Positions 1 to 4,737 of a DNA stretch of 5,746 nucleotides are shown in pieces (position 1 is the first letter of the stretch; each line of letters begins with the position of its first letter). The stretch comes from Clostridia bacterium (GTDB taxonomy: Bacteria > Bacillota > Clostridia > Christensenellales > CAG-917). Below the pieces are notes generated by a model. It saw only the letters and a list, made by a program, of their open reading frames with translations, did not search any database and was not told the origin of the DNA. The stretch covers positions 1-5,746 of the forward strand of contig JAFVYE010000060.1 in NCBI GenBank assembly GCA_017500745.1, read 5' to 3'. Both the position numbers and the translations under genes were made by a program.

Positions 1-465
1 GAGATCTCTGCAGAAACCGCAGAGGGTATAAACGGAGTGTTTGATTATGTCAAAGGAAGAACCGTCTGTCTTGCAGGGCAATCTGCTGTCGGCAAAAGCT
101 CTCTTATCAACGCAATTCTTGACAATGATGAGTGTGAAGTAGGAGAGTTGGCACGCAAAATCAAGCGTGGCAAAAACACAACAAGGCGTATTGAGATCTA
201 CAATCTTGGCGGAACGTACCTTATGGATACTTGTGGATTTAGTATGCTTGAAGCAGTTGACATTGAGCCCGAAGCATTGCGTCTATATTTTGATGACCTT
301 GAGGTGTACAGAAATGAATGTAAGTTTAACACTTGCACCCATCGTGATGAGCCAGACTGCGCCGTCAAGTCTCACGTGGGCAAGGAAATAGGTCAAGGCA
401 GATACGACAGATACAAACTCATCTATGATGAGCTTGAAGAAAGGAGAAAAAACAAGTATGAGTAA
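1..465 (+). CDS. rsgA: Ribosome small subunit-dependent GTPase RsgA (CpgA/YloQ), C-terminal 154 residues, 5' end outside window
   Basis: RsgA is a circularly permuted GTPase that binds the 30S subunit late in assembly and uses GTP hydrolysis to release itself and check maturation. The frame is open from base 1, so the N-terminal OB fold and the G4 motif lie outside the window; the full protein is usually about 290-300 residues. In fragment numbering I see a G5-like SAET (3-6), the P-loop GQSAVGKSS (26-34), the switch segment RGKNTTRR (56-63), the G3 motif DTCGF (76-80) and the RsgA zinc knuckle C107-x4-C112-x-H114-x5-C120. A GTG at 37 is only an internal codon, because the reading continues upstream with family-like sequence. 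Three positions differ from the common consensus: Ala for Gly in the P-loop, Asn for the usual His before TT, and Cys for Pro in DTPGF. The stop TAA overlaps the start of rpe by 8 bases, suggesting translational coupling. Confidence 0.95.
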   Translation, partial: EISAETAEGINGVFDYVKGRTVCLAGQSAVGKSSLINAILDNDECEVGELARKIKRGKNTTRRIEIYNLGGTYLMDTCGFSMLEAVDIEPEALRLYFDDLEVYRNECKFNTCTHRDEPDCAVKSHVGKEIGQGRYDRYKLIYDELEERRKNKYE

Positions 466-1114
466 GGTTAAAGTTGCACCAAGCATTTTGTCAGCAGACT
501 TTGCCAACATGGCAGAAGCAGTTAAAAATTTGAAAGATTGGAATGCAGATTGGGTGCATTGTGACGTCATGGATGGAGTCTACGTGCCAAATATCACCTT
601 TGGCATGCCCATGGTCAAAGCACTACGCAAATATAGCGACATGTTTTTTGACGTCCACCTAATGATCACAGAGCCCGAAAAATATGTAGGCGAGTTTTGT
701 GACTGCGGAGCAGACATGGTCACGTTCCATCCTGAAGCAAGCAAAGACGCACTTAAAGCTATTGAAATTATCAAGTCAAAGGGGAAATTGTGTGGTGTTG
801 TTCTTAATGCAGATCAACCCTTTGCTGTCATTGAACCTTATCTTGACAAGGTTGATATGGTGCTCATAATGACAGTTCAAGCTGGCTTTGGTGGACAAAG
901 TTTCCGCCGTGACAGATTGGAAATGGCAAAGAAAGTCAAAGCAATCAAGGACGAAAAGGGATATGATTATCACATTCAACTTGATGGTGGCGTTTGTCCC
1001 GACAACATTGCAGAGTGTGTTGAAGCAGGCGCAAATGTGGTAGTTGCAGGAAGCGCTGTGTTCAAAGCAGTCAACCCCAGCAAAGCTGTCAATGCAATGC
1101 AAATAGAGTGCTAA
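458..1114 (+). CDS. rpe: Ribulose-phosphate 3-epimerase
   Basis: Interconverts D-ribulose 5-phosphate and D-xylulose 5-phosphate in the cytosolic pentose phosphate pathway. The 218-residue product is of normal length for this metal-dependent TIM-barrel family. Visible motifs in order: APSILSADF (7-15, with Ser9), WVHCDVMDG (32-40, giving His34, Asp36 and Met38), NITFG (45-49), FDVHLM (64-69, His67), the phosphate-loop region MTVQAGFGGQ (138-147), QLDGGV (174-179, second catalytic Asp176) and VVAGSAVF (195-202). The metal ligands and both catalytic aspartates are present. The loop reads VQAGFGGQ rather than the commoner VNPGFGGQ, a tolerated variant. I chose ATG 458 because the MSKVKVAPSIL start fits the family and AAGGAG lies at 441-446, 11 bases upstream. 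A longer reading in the same frame from 425 only extends into rsgA. The gene overlaps rsgA by 8 bases, and the rsgA-rpe pairing is conserved in Bacillota. Confidence 0.97.
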   Translation: MSKVKVAPSILSADFANMAEAVKNLKDWNADWVHCDVMDGVYVPNITFGMPMVKALRKYSDMFFDVHLMITEPEKYVGEFCDCGADMVTFHPEASKDALKAIEIIKSKGKLCGVVLNADQPFAVIEPYLDKVDMVLIMTVQAGFGGQSFRRDRLEMAKKVKAIKDEKGYDYHIQLDGGVCPDNIAECVEAGANVVVAGSAVFKAVNPSKAVNAMQIEC

Positions 1115-1128
1115 CGCGCGCATATACT

Positions 1129-1452
1129 ATGGAAAAGATATACAACAAACTTGTCAGAGACAAAATTCCAGAAATAATCACAAATTCTGGAAAAACGTGC
1201 TCATATGAGATTTTGGACAATGAAAATTATGCTCAACTCCTTGACCAAAAACTCTTTGAAGAAATGCTTGAATATCATCAAGACAAAAGCATGGAAGAAC
1301 TTGCAGATATTGTAGAAGTAATTTACGCAATAGCAAAATCAAAGGGTTGTTCAGTTGATGAATTTGACAAAATACGCAAAGACAAGGCAGACGAAAGAGG
1401 AGGCTTTGACAAGAAGATTCTTTTAAAATCTGTTGTATATGAAGAAGAGTAA
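1129..1452 (+). CDS. MazG-like nucleotide pyrophosphohydrolase (phosphoribosyl-ATP pyrophosphohydrolase-like, COG4997 type)
   Basis: This 107-residue protein belongs to the all-alpha NTP pyrophosphatase superfamily. It shows the family's N-terminal signature KIYNKLVRDKIPEII (3-17), the acidic metal-binding helix KLFEEMLEY (41-49; Glu44, Glu45, Glu48), the second acidic helix EELADIVEV (56-64; Glu57, Asp60) and the C-terminal K-x-K-x-D-E-R-GGF region (84-93). Together these match the ExxE...ExxD magnesium-binding arrangement. Relatives hydrolyse nucleoside triphosphates to monophosphate and pyrophosphate and are thought to clear non-canonical nucleotides; the real substrate here is unknown. 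A role in histidine biosynthesis (HisE) is unlikely, because the sequence is of the stand-alone KLVRDKIP type and no his genes are nearby. ATG 1129 fits the family start; an in-frame GTG at 1108 would overlap rpe by 7 bases. No clear Shine-Dalgarno precedes either, so translation may depend on coupling to rpe, 14 bases upstream. It is the last gene before a terminator. Confidence 0.85.
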   Translation: MEKIYNKLVRDKIPEIITNSGKTCSYEILDNENYAQLLDQKLFEEMLEYHQDKSMEELADIVEVIYAIAKSKGCSVDEFDKIRKDKADERGGFDKKILLKSVVYEEE

Positions 1453-1457
1453 ACAAT

Positions 1458-1482
1458 AAATCGGCTGTTCGCCGATTTTTTT
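1458..1482 (+). terminator. Intrinsic terminator of the rsgA-rpe-pyrophosphohydrolase operon
   Basis: A perfect 8-bp inverted repeat (AAATCGGC at 1458-1465, GCCGATTT at 1471-1478) encloses the 5-base loop TGTTC. It runs into seven consecutive T (1476-1482). It begins 5 bases after the pyrophosphohydrolase stop codon, so it ends the left-hand operon. Confidence 0.93.
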
Positions 1483-1512
1483 GTGTCACACAATCATAAC
1501 CTTGCGTATAAT
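1483..1512 (+). promoter_or_regulatory. Possible sigma-A-type promoter downstream of the operon terminator
   Basis: A perfect -10 hexamer TATAAT (1507-1512) lies 18 bases after GTGTCA (1483-1488), a 4/6 match to TTGACA. The predicted start is near 1519, just ahead of ATG 1527. No normal gene follows: transcription would enter a tiny ORF and then run against rpmB. The -10 match is strong, but in AT-rich intergenic DNA it could be chance. Confidence 0.35.
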
Positions 1513-1526
1513 GACGCGAGGTGAAT

Positions 1527-1562
1527 ATGAAAATAGTAGTATTAATGTTCCAAAACCTTTGA
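1527..1562 (+). other. Eleven-codon ORF with a start site but no recognisable product; possible gene remnant or chance
   Basis: ATG 1527 is preceded by GAGGTGA (1518-1524), a good match to the 3' end of 16S rRNA. The ORF encodes MKIVVLMFQNL and stops at TGA (1560-1562). The bases at the stop are CTT TGA. A +1 shift there would join a second open stretch that begins ETDIPLIQKTLQ and runs to a TGA at 1642-1644, crossing the rpmB terminator. I recognise neither part. In B. subtilis the small sporulation peptide gene spoVM lies in this interval, but this peptide does not resemble SpoVM. If the promoter at 1483-1512 is used, the Shine-Dalgarno would sit at the extreme 5' end of the RNA, which weakens the case for translation. 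A decayed gene or coincidence is most likely. Confidence 0.15.
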
Positions 1563-1598
1563 AACCGATATTCCGCTTATTCAAAAAACTTTGCAAAG

Positions 1599-1623
1599 AA
1601 AAAAGCCCGTCTATGTGACGGGC
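1599..1623 (-). terminator. Intrinsic terminator of rpmB
   Basis: Read on the minus strand, GCCCGTC and GACGGGC form a perfect 7-bp GC-rich stem (1617-1623 with 1605-1611). The loop is 5 bases, and six T follow (A run at 1599-1604 on the plus strand). It lies 21 bases beyond the rpmB stop. The plus strand has no T tract after the hairpin, so it should act only on minus-strand transcription. Confidence 0.92.
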
Positions 1624-1644
1624 AAGTGTTATGCTTGTAAATGA

Positions 1645-1836
1645 TTACACGCGGTCAACTTTGCCTGAACGAAGACAATGTGTGCAAACGTAGGTATATT
1701 CTGCGCCACCAGTTGCAGTTTTAACTTTGACCTTTTGGACGTTGGGTGCCCAACTACGTCTTGTTTTTCTGTTGGAGTGGCTGACTTGGTTGCCGCTCAG
1801 TTTGCCTTTACCGCATACGCTACATACTCTGGACAT
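1645..1836 (-). CDS. rpmB: 50S ribosomal protein L28 (bL28), zinc-ribbon form
   Basis: bL28 is a small basic protein of the large ribosomal subunit, near the E site. The 63-residue product has the normal length and the family hallmarks: SRVCSVCGKG at the N-terminus, the G-x-x-VSHSNRKTRRSW core (15-29), the NVQKVKV strand (32-38) and the C-terminal RSGKVDR. Cysteines at 5, 8, 51 and 54 form two CxxC pairs, the zinc-binding version of the protein. Some bacteria replace this form with a cysteine-free paralogue under zinc limitation; no second copy is seen here. Start ATG 1836 is supported by a strong AAGGAGGT (plus-strand 1844-1851) with 7-base spacing. The gene is monocistronic, with its own promoter and terminator, and runs opposite to its neighbours. 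The same rpmB reversal occurs at this locus in B. subtilis. Confidence 0.97.
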   Translation of the reverse strand: MSRVCSVCGKGKLSGNQVSHSNRKTRRSWAPNVQKVKVKTATGGAEYTYVCTHCLRSGKVDRV

Positions 1837-1843
1837 ATCTAAT

Positions 1844-1851
1844 ACCTCCTT
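1844..1851 (-). promoter_or_regulatory. Strong Shine-Dalgarno of rpmB
   Basis: Minus-strand AAGGAGGT, an 8-base match to the anti-Shine-Dalgarno, lies 7 bases before the rpmB ATG. It fixes the start codon and fits the high expression of a ribosomal protein. Confidence 0.9.
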
Positions 1852-1863
1852 GATAACGTTGAC

Positions 1864-1892
1864 ATTTTAACAAATTGACATAAGTTTGGCAA
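1864..1892 (-). promoter_or_regulatory. Extended -10 sigma-A promoter of rpmB
   Basis: On the minus strand, -35 TTGCCA (plus 1887-1892, 5/6 match) is separated by 17 bases from -10 TAAAAT (plus 1864-1869, 5/6 match). A TGT triplet sits directly before the -10 (plus 1870-1872), giving an extended -10 element. The predicted start is around 1857, leaving a leader of about 20 bases that contains the Shine-Dalgarno. There is no room for a long leader control structure. Confidence 0.75.
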
Positions 1893-1920
1893 CTGTTTTA
1901 CCCCAAAATTATTGATTTAC

Positions 1921-1949
1921 TTGCAAAATATTTTTACATATAGTAAAAT
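1921..1949 (+). promoter_or_regulatory. Probable promoter of the Asp23/YloU - fakA - recG operon
   Basis: TTGCAA (1921-1926, 4/6 match to the -35) and TAAAAT (1944-1949, 5/6 match to the -10) are spaced by 17 bases. The start would be near 1956, leaving a short leader with AAAGGAAG (1957-1964) ahead of ATG 1970. An alternative overlapping reading is TTTACT (1916-1921) with TATAGT (1939-1944), also spaced by 17. The -35 boxes of this promoter and that of rpmB face away from each other, 28 bases apart. The DNA is AT-rich, so the exact hexamers are uncertain. Confidence 0.5.
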
Positions 1950-1969
1950 CATTGCAAAAGGAAGTCATT

Positions 1970-2320
1970 ATGTCACTTACAACATCCAACATTTACGGAA
2001 AAATTTCAATCTCAGACGAAGCCATTGCCATAGTTGCATCTCATGCTGCGTCCGAGTGTTATGGCGTGGTAGAAATGGTATCACGCCGTTTTAGTGATAA
2101 CATTGGCAATCTTTGGGGCAAGTCAAATGAGGGCAAAGGAGTAAAAGTCACTTCTGTTGACAATCTCATTCACGCAGAAGTTTACGTCATACTCAAAATT
2201 GGCGTAAACATTGAAACAGTCAAAAAGTCTATCGCTGACACGGTAAAGTTTGCAGTTGAAAACTTTACAGGCATGAGAGTCCGTCTCGTCCAAGTCAACG
2301 TTGTTGGCATCAGAGTTTAA
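1970..2320 (+). CDS. Asp23/Gls24 family envelope stress response protein (YloU-like)
   Basis: This 116-residue protein matches the Asp23/Gls24 (DUF322) family in length and sequence. It opens with YGKISISDEAIAIVASHAASE (9-29) and continues through CYGVVEM (30-36), the VYVILKIGVNI strand (71-81) and the conserved end VNVVGIRV (109-116). There is no signal peptide or membrane segment, so it should be cytosolic. Family members are linked to cell-envelope stress and alkaline tolerance in Gram-positives; their biochemical activity is not well defined. The copy beside fakA is the YloU type, and the two adjacent genes suggest a link to membrane lipid status, which is inference. ATG 1970 is preceded by AAAGGAAG with suitable spacing; an in-frame TTG at 1952 lies upstream of that site and is less likely. 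The stop is 13 bases before the fakA ATG. Confidence 0.92.
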   Translation: MSLTTSNIYGKISISDEAIAIVASHAASECYGVVEMVSRRFSDNIGNLWGKSNEGKGVKVTSVDNLIHAEVYVILKIGVNIETVKKSIADTVKFAVENFTGMRVRLVQVNVVGIRV

Positions 2321-2333
2321 CAATAGAGGAAAT

Positions 2334-3998
2334 ATGAACAGTATAAACGGCATAACATTCAAAGAAATGCTTGCTGGGGGAGTTAAAGCATTAGAGCTCA
2401 ATCGTGCACTTATTGACGAATTGAACGTTTTTCCTGTGCCCGACGGCGACACCGGCACAAACATGTCATTGACCGTAACAACGGCAATGCGTGAAGTTGG
2501 TCTAACTGACACGGAAGAACTTGACAAAACTGCACTGGCATTTTCAAAAGGAGCTCTCAAAGGCGCACGTGGCAATAGTGGCGTCATTCTTTCACAGATT
2601 TTCAAAGGATTTGCAATTGCTCTTGACAACAAAACAGAACTCAATGCAAAACTCTTTGCTGAAGCACTCAAAAAGGGCACCGAAATCGCATACGGCGCTG
2701 TGACCAAACCCAAGGAGGGCACAATCCTCACCGTTGTCAGAGTTATGGGCGAAAACGCAGTTAAGTTTGCAAAGGGCAGAAATGTAGATTTCCTCGTATT
2801 TTTGAAACAAGTAATTGAAGCAGGCGAACAAATCCTCGCAAAAACACCCGAGATGCTTCCCATTTTGGCAAAAGCTGGCGTTGTTGACGCAGGTGGTAGA
2901 GGATTGCTCACGATCATAGAAGGTTTCTATTCTGTCCTTGCAGGCGAAGAAATCAAAATGATCAGAGATGATGCTGTGCGTCCTGCTGCACTCACTGTCA
3001 ACGCATCTGGCGCAGTTGTCAAGGAAGATGACATCCTTGTCAACGACTATGACAACATTACGTTCCAATACTGCACAGAGTTTTTCATCACACACCTCAA
3101 CTCAACAACTACATCAAGCAATATAGACAAGTTTAGAGATTATTTGATGACGATCGGCGATTGCGTCCTTGTCATTGGCGATCTTGAGCTTGTCAAAACC
3201 CACGTTCACACAAATCATCCCGACTTGGCTCTCAAGCATGCACTCAAACTTGGCGAACTTGATGGTGTCAAAATTGAGAATATGGTTGAACAAAACCGCA
3301 AAATCAAAGGCGAAGATTCAAAGAACACTAAAAAAGTGCCCGAAAAAGACTTTGGCATGGTTTCTGTCTGTGCTGGCGATGGCCTTAGTGCAATCTTCAA
3401 AGACCTTATGGTTGACGTTGTGGTTGAGGGCGGTCAAACAATGAATCCAAGTGTCTATGACATACTTGGTGCAATCAACTCAGTAGGAGCAAAGAACGTT
3501 TACGTTCTTCCCAACAATCCCAACATCATTTTCGCTGCAGAACAAGCCAAGGAGCTCGCAGACGTCAACGTTTACGTTATTCCTACAACTTGTTCGCCCG
3601 AAGGCATTTCTGCTGCACTTGCTTTCTCCCCCGACCTCACAGCGGAAGAGAACTTTGAAAATATGAAGGCATCATTTGCTGGAGTCAAAACCGTAGAAGT
3701 TACTCACGCCGTGCGAAATACCCGTATGAATGGATTCTCCGTCAAAGAGGGTGATATCATTGCAATCAGCGGAAAAAAGATTGTTGCAAAGAGCACCTCA
3801 ATCACTGAAGCAACTCTTGCAAGTGTAAGAAAAATTTGCACCGACTGTGATATGGTGACAATGTACTACGGCGAGGGAGTGACCGAATCAGAAGCAGCTC
3901 ACGTAGCAGAAGTCATCAGCGAAGAGTACCCCGACCTTGAAGTTGCAACATACTACGGCGGACAACCTCACTATTATTACATTCTTTCAGCAGAATAA
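2334..3998 (+). CDS. fakA: Fatty acid kinase catalytic subunit FakA (DAK2 domain, YloV family)
   Basis: FakA phosphorylates fatty acids carried by a FakB protein, producing acyl-phosphate for phospholipid synthesis by PlsX/PlsY. The 554-residue length is typical. The N-terminal DAK2 kinase domain (about 1-205) carries FPVPDGDTGTNM (33-44; Asp37 and Asp39 as magnesium ligands), KGARGNSGVILSQIFKG (76-92) and VVDAGGRG (183-190). The middle domain has Cys247 in the FQYCTEFF segment and the His-x-His of VKTHVHTNHP (His290, His292), matching the conserved metal-binding Cys/His residues known in FakA. A lysine-rich linker (about 323-338) leads to the C-terminal DegV-like domain (about 340-554), ending in the characteristic GGQPHYYYILS. 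ATG 2334 agrees with the family start NSINGITFKEML; AGAGGA (2325-2330) lies only 3 bases away, an unusually close but plausible site. No FakB gene is in the window. It is co-directional with the Asp23 gene and recG, with recG starting after a single base. Confidence 0.95.
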   Translation: MNSINGITFKEMLAGGVKALELNRALIDELNVFPVPDGDTGTNMSLTVTTAMREVGLTDTEELDKTALAFSKGALKGARGNSGVILSQIFKGFAIALDNKTELNAKLFAEALKKGTEIAYGAVTKPKEGTILTVVRVMGENAVKFAKGRNVDFLVFLKQVIEAGEQILAKTPEMLPILAKAGVVDAGGRGLLTIIEGFYSVLAGEEIKMIRDDAVRPAALTVNASGAVVKEDDILVNDYDNITFQYCTEFFITHLNSTTTSSNIDKFRDYLMTIGDCVLVIGDLELVKTHVHTNHPDLALKHALKLGELDGVKIENMVEQNRKIKGEDSKNTKKVPEKDFGMVSVCAGDGLSAIFKDLMVDVVVEGGQTMNPSVYDILGAINSVGAKNVYVLPNNPNIIFAAEQAKELADVNVYVIPTTCSPEGISAALAFSPDLTAEENFENMKASFAGVKTVEVTHAVRNTRMNGFSVKEGDIIAISGKKIVAKSTSITEATLASVRKICTDCDMVTMYYGEGVTESEAAHVAEVISEEYPDLEVATYYGGQPHYYYILSAE

Positions 3999-3999
3999 A

Positions 4000-4737
4000 A
4001 TGAAACTAACGGACATAAAAGGCGTTGGTGCACAAATGGAGAAAAAACTTTGTGCCCTTGGCATTGCCTCTGTTGGCAATATTTTATCCTTTTTTCCGTC
4101 AAAATACGTTGATTTAGGATTGCCCACCTCTGTTTTGGAAGCAGAGGAAGGGCAATTTTGCTTATTTGAAGGCGAAGTTGTTCGTCTAAAAGAGACCTCT
4201 GGCCGTAAAAAGGCTTTCACCGTCACTTTCAAAGATGTGATTTCTCGCAAAAACACTTATTTTAACGCAATTTTCTACAATCAACCATATTTGAAGGCAG
4301 AATTTGAAGTGGGAAAAAAGTTCCGGCTGTTTTCAAAGATAAGCGACAGCGGTTTTTCATTGCTTGTCAATCCTACGGTTGAGCCAATTGACAAACTCAA
4401 ACTGCTCACAAAGGGAATTTACACCGTTTATCCTCTCAAAAATGAAATAGGACAGAGAACTTTCAAAAAATTGGTGTACGAAAGTTTTTTAATGCTCGGT
4501 TACAAACCGACAATTTCTGGCATATGCGAGGGCACTTCCACCCCCATAGAAAATGCAATAACTTTTGACAAACTCAATGAAAATTTGACAGACAGTCAAT
4601 TTGCGCTGTTTGATACCCTCTACAAGATTCACTTTCCAAAAAACGAGGACGAATGCAACAAAGCCCTTGAAACACTTTCTGCCGTTGATTTTGCAATTGG
4701 TCTCAAAACCTATAAAAAAATCGCGTTTATCTGCTGA
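4000..4737 (+). CDS. recG: ATP-dependent DNA helicase RecG, N-terminal wedge region, ended early by a frameshift
   Basis: RecG is a superfamily 2 helicase that regresses stalled replication forks and migrates Holliday junctions. This reading of 245 codons holds the N-terminal part. It has a helix-hairpin-helix-like opening (LTDIKGVGAQMEKKLCALGI, 3-22), then FFPSKYVDLG (31-40), and the OB-fold wedge that grips branched DNA (about 55-160, including FYNQPYLKAEFEVG). A connector with YTVYPLKNEIGQRTFKKL and KIHFP follows. After residue 240 the frame runs into five family-unlike residues (IAFIC) and TGA. Dropping one A from the seven at 4714-4720 joins TYKK directly to SRLSAEKSRKE in the next frame, restoring a normal RecG. 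The start ATG 4000 lies one base after the fakA stop and has no good Shine-Dalgarno, so translation is probably coupled. A wedge-only protein should have no helicase activity. Confidence 0.9.
   Translation: MKLTDIKGVGAQMEKKLCALGIASVGNILSFFPSKYVDLGLPTSVLEAEEGQFCLFEGEVVRLKETSGRKKAFTVTFKDVISRKNTYFNAIFYNQPYLKAEFEVGKKFRLFSKISDSGFSLLVNPTVEPIDKLKLLTKGIYTVYPLKNEIGQRTFKKLVYESFLMLGYKPTISGICEGTSTPIENAITFDKLNENLTDSQFALFDTLYKIHFPKNEDECNKALETLSAVDFAIGLKTYKKIAFIC
4714..4720 (+). other. recG: A7 homopolymer where the recG reading frame shifts by one base
   Basis: Seven A lie between TAT and TCG. Read with six A, codons run TAT AAA AAA TCG CGT and continue through 342 codons of intact helicase. With the seventh A the reading ends at TGA 4735-4737. 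It is the longest A run I found in the window, so an assembly or sequencing indel is the simplest cause. A real mutation or transcriptional slippage would give the same pattern. Confidence 0.9.

Noticed and set aside
1108..1128. Upstream GTG start for the pyrophosphohydrolase, overlapping rpe
   Set aside because: Family proteins begin at the KIYNKLVRDK segment, and the extra residues LTRAYT have no family support. Neither start has a good Shine-Dalgarno, so ATG 1129 is preferred.
1560..1562. Reassignment of TGA to an amino acid in this organism
   Set aside because: The recognised complete genes all end in TAA, so TGA use is untested here, but no conserved protein has an in-frame TGA. Reading through TGA 1560 gives no recognisable product and crosses the rpmB terminator.
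1527..1562. SpoVM-like sporulation peptide by position
   Set aside because: The interval matches the B. subtilis spoVM location, but the 11-residue peptide shares neither length nor sequence pattern with SpoVM.
1921..1959. Direct repeat TTGCAAAA (1921-1928 and 1952-1959) as an operator
   Set aside because: Eight AT-rich bases repeated once is expected by chance in this composition, and the second copy overlaps the Shine-Dalgarno region of the Asp23 gene.
2123..2917. Long minus-strand ORF of 264 codons opposite fakA
   Set aside because: It lies antisense to a clearly recognised FakA, shows no family motifs, has low-complexity Ser/Pro/Leu-rich content and has no ribosome binding context. It is a shadow of the real gene.
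4714..4737. Programmed ribosomal frameshifting in recG
   Set aside because: The needed shift is forward by one base on AAA codons, no stimulatory Shine-Dalgarno or obvious downstream structure is seen, and RecG is not known to be expressed this way. A homopolymer indel is simpler.
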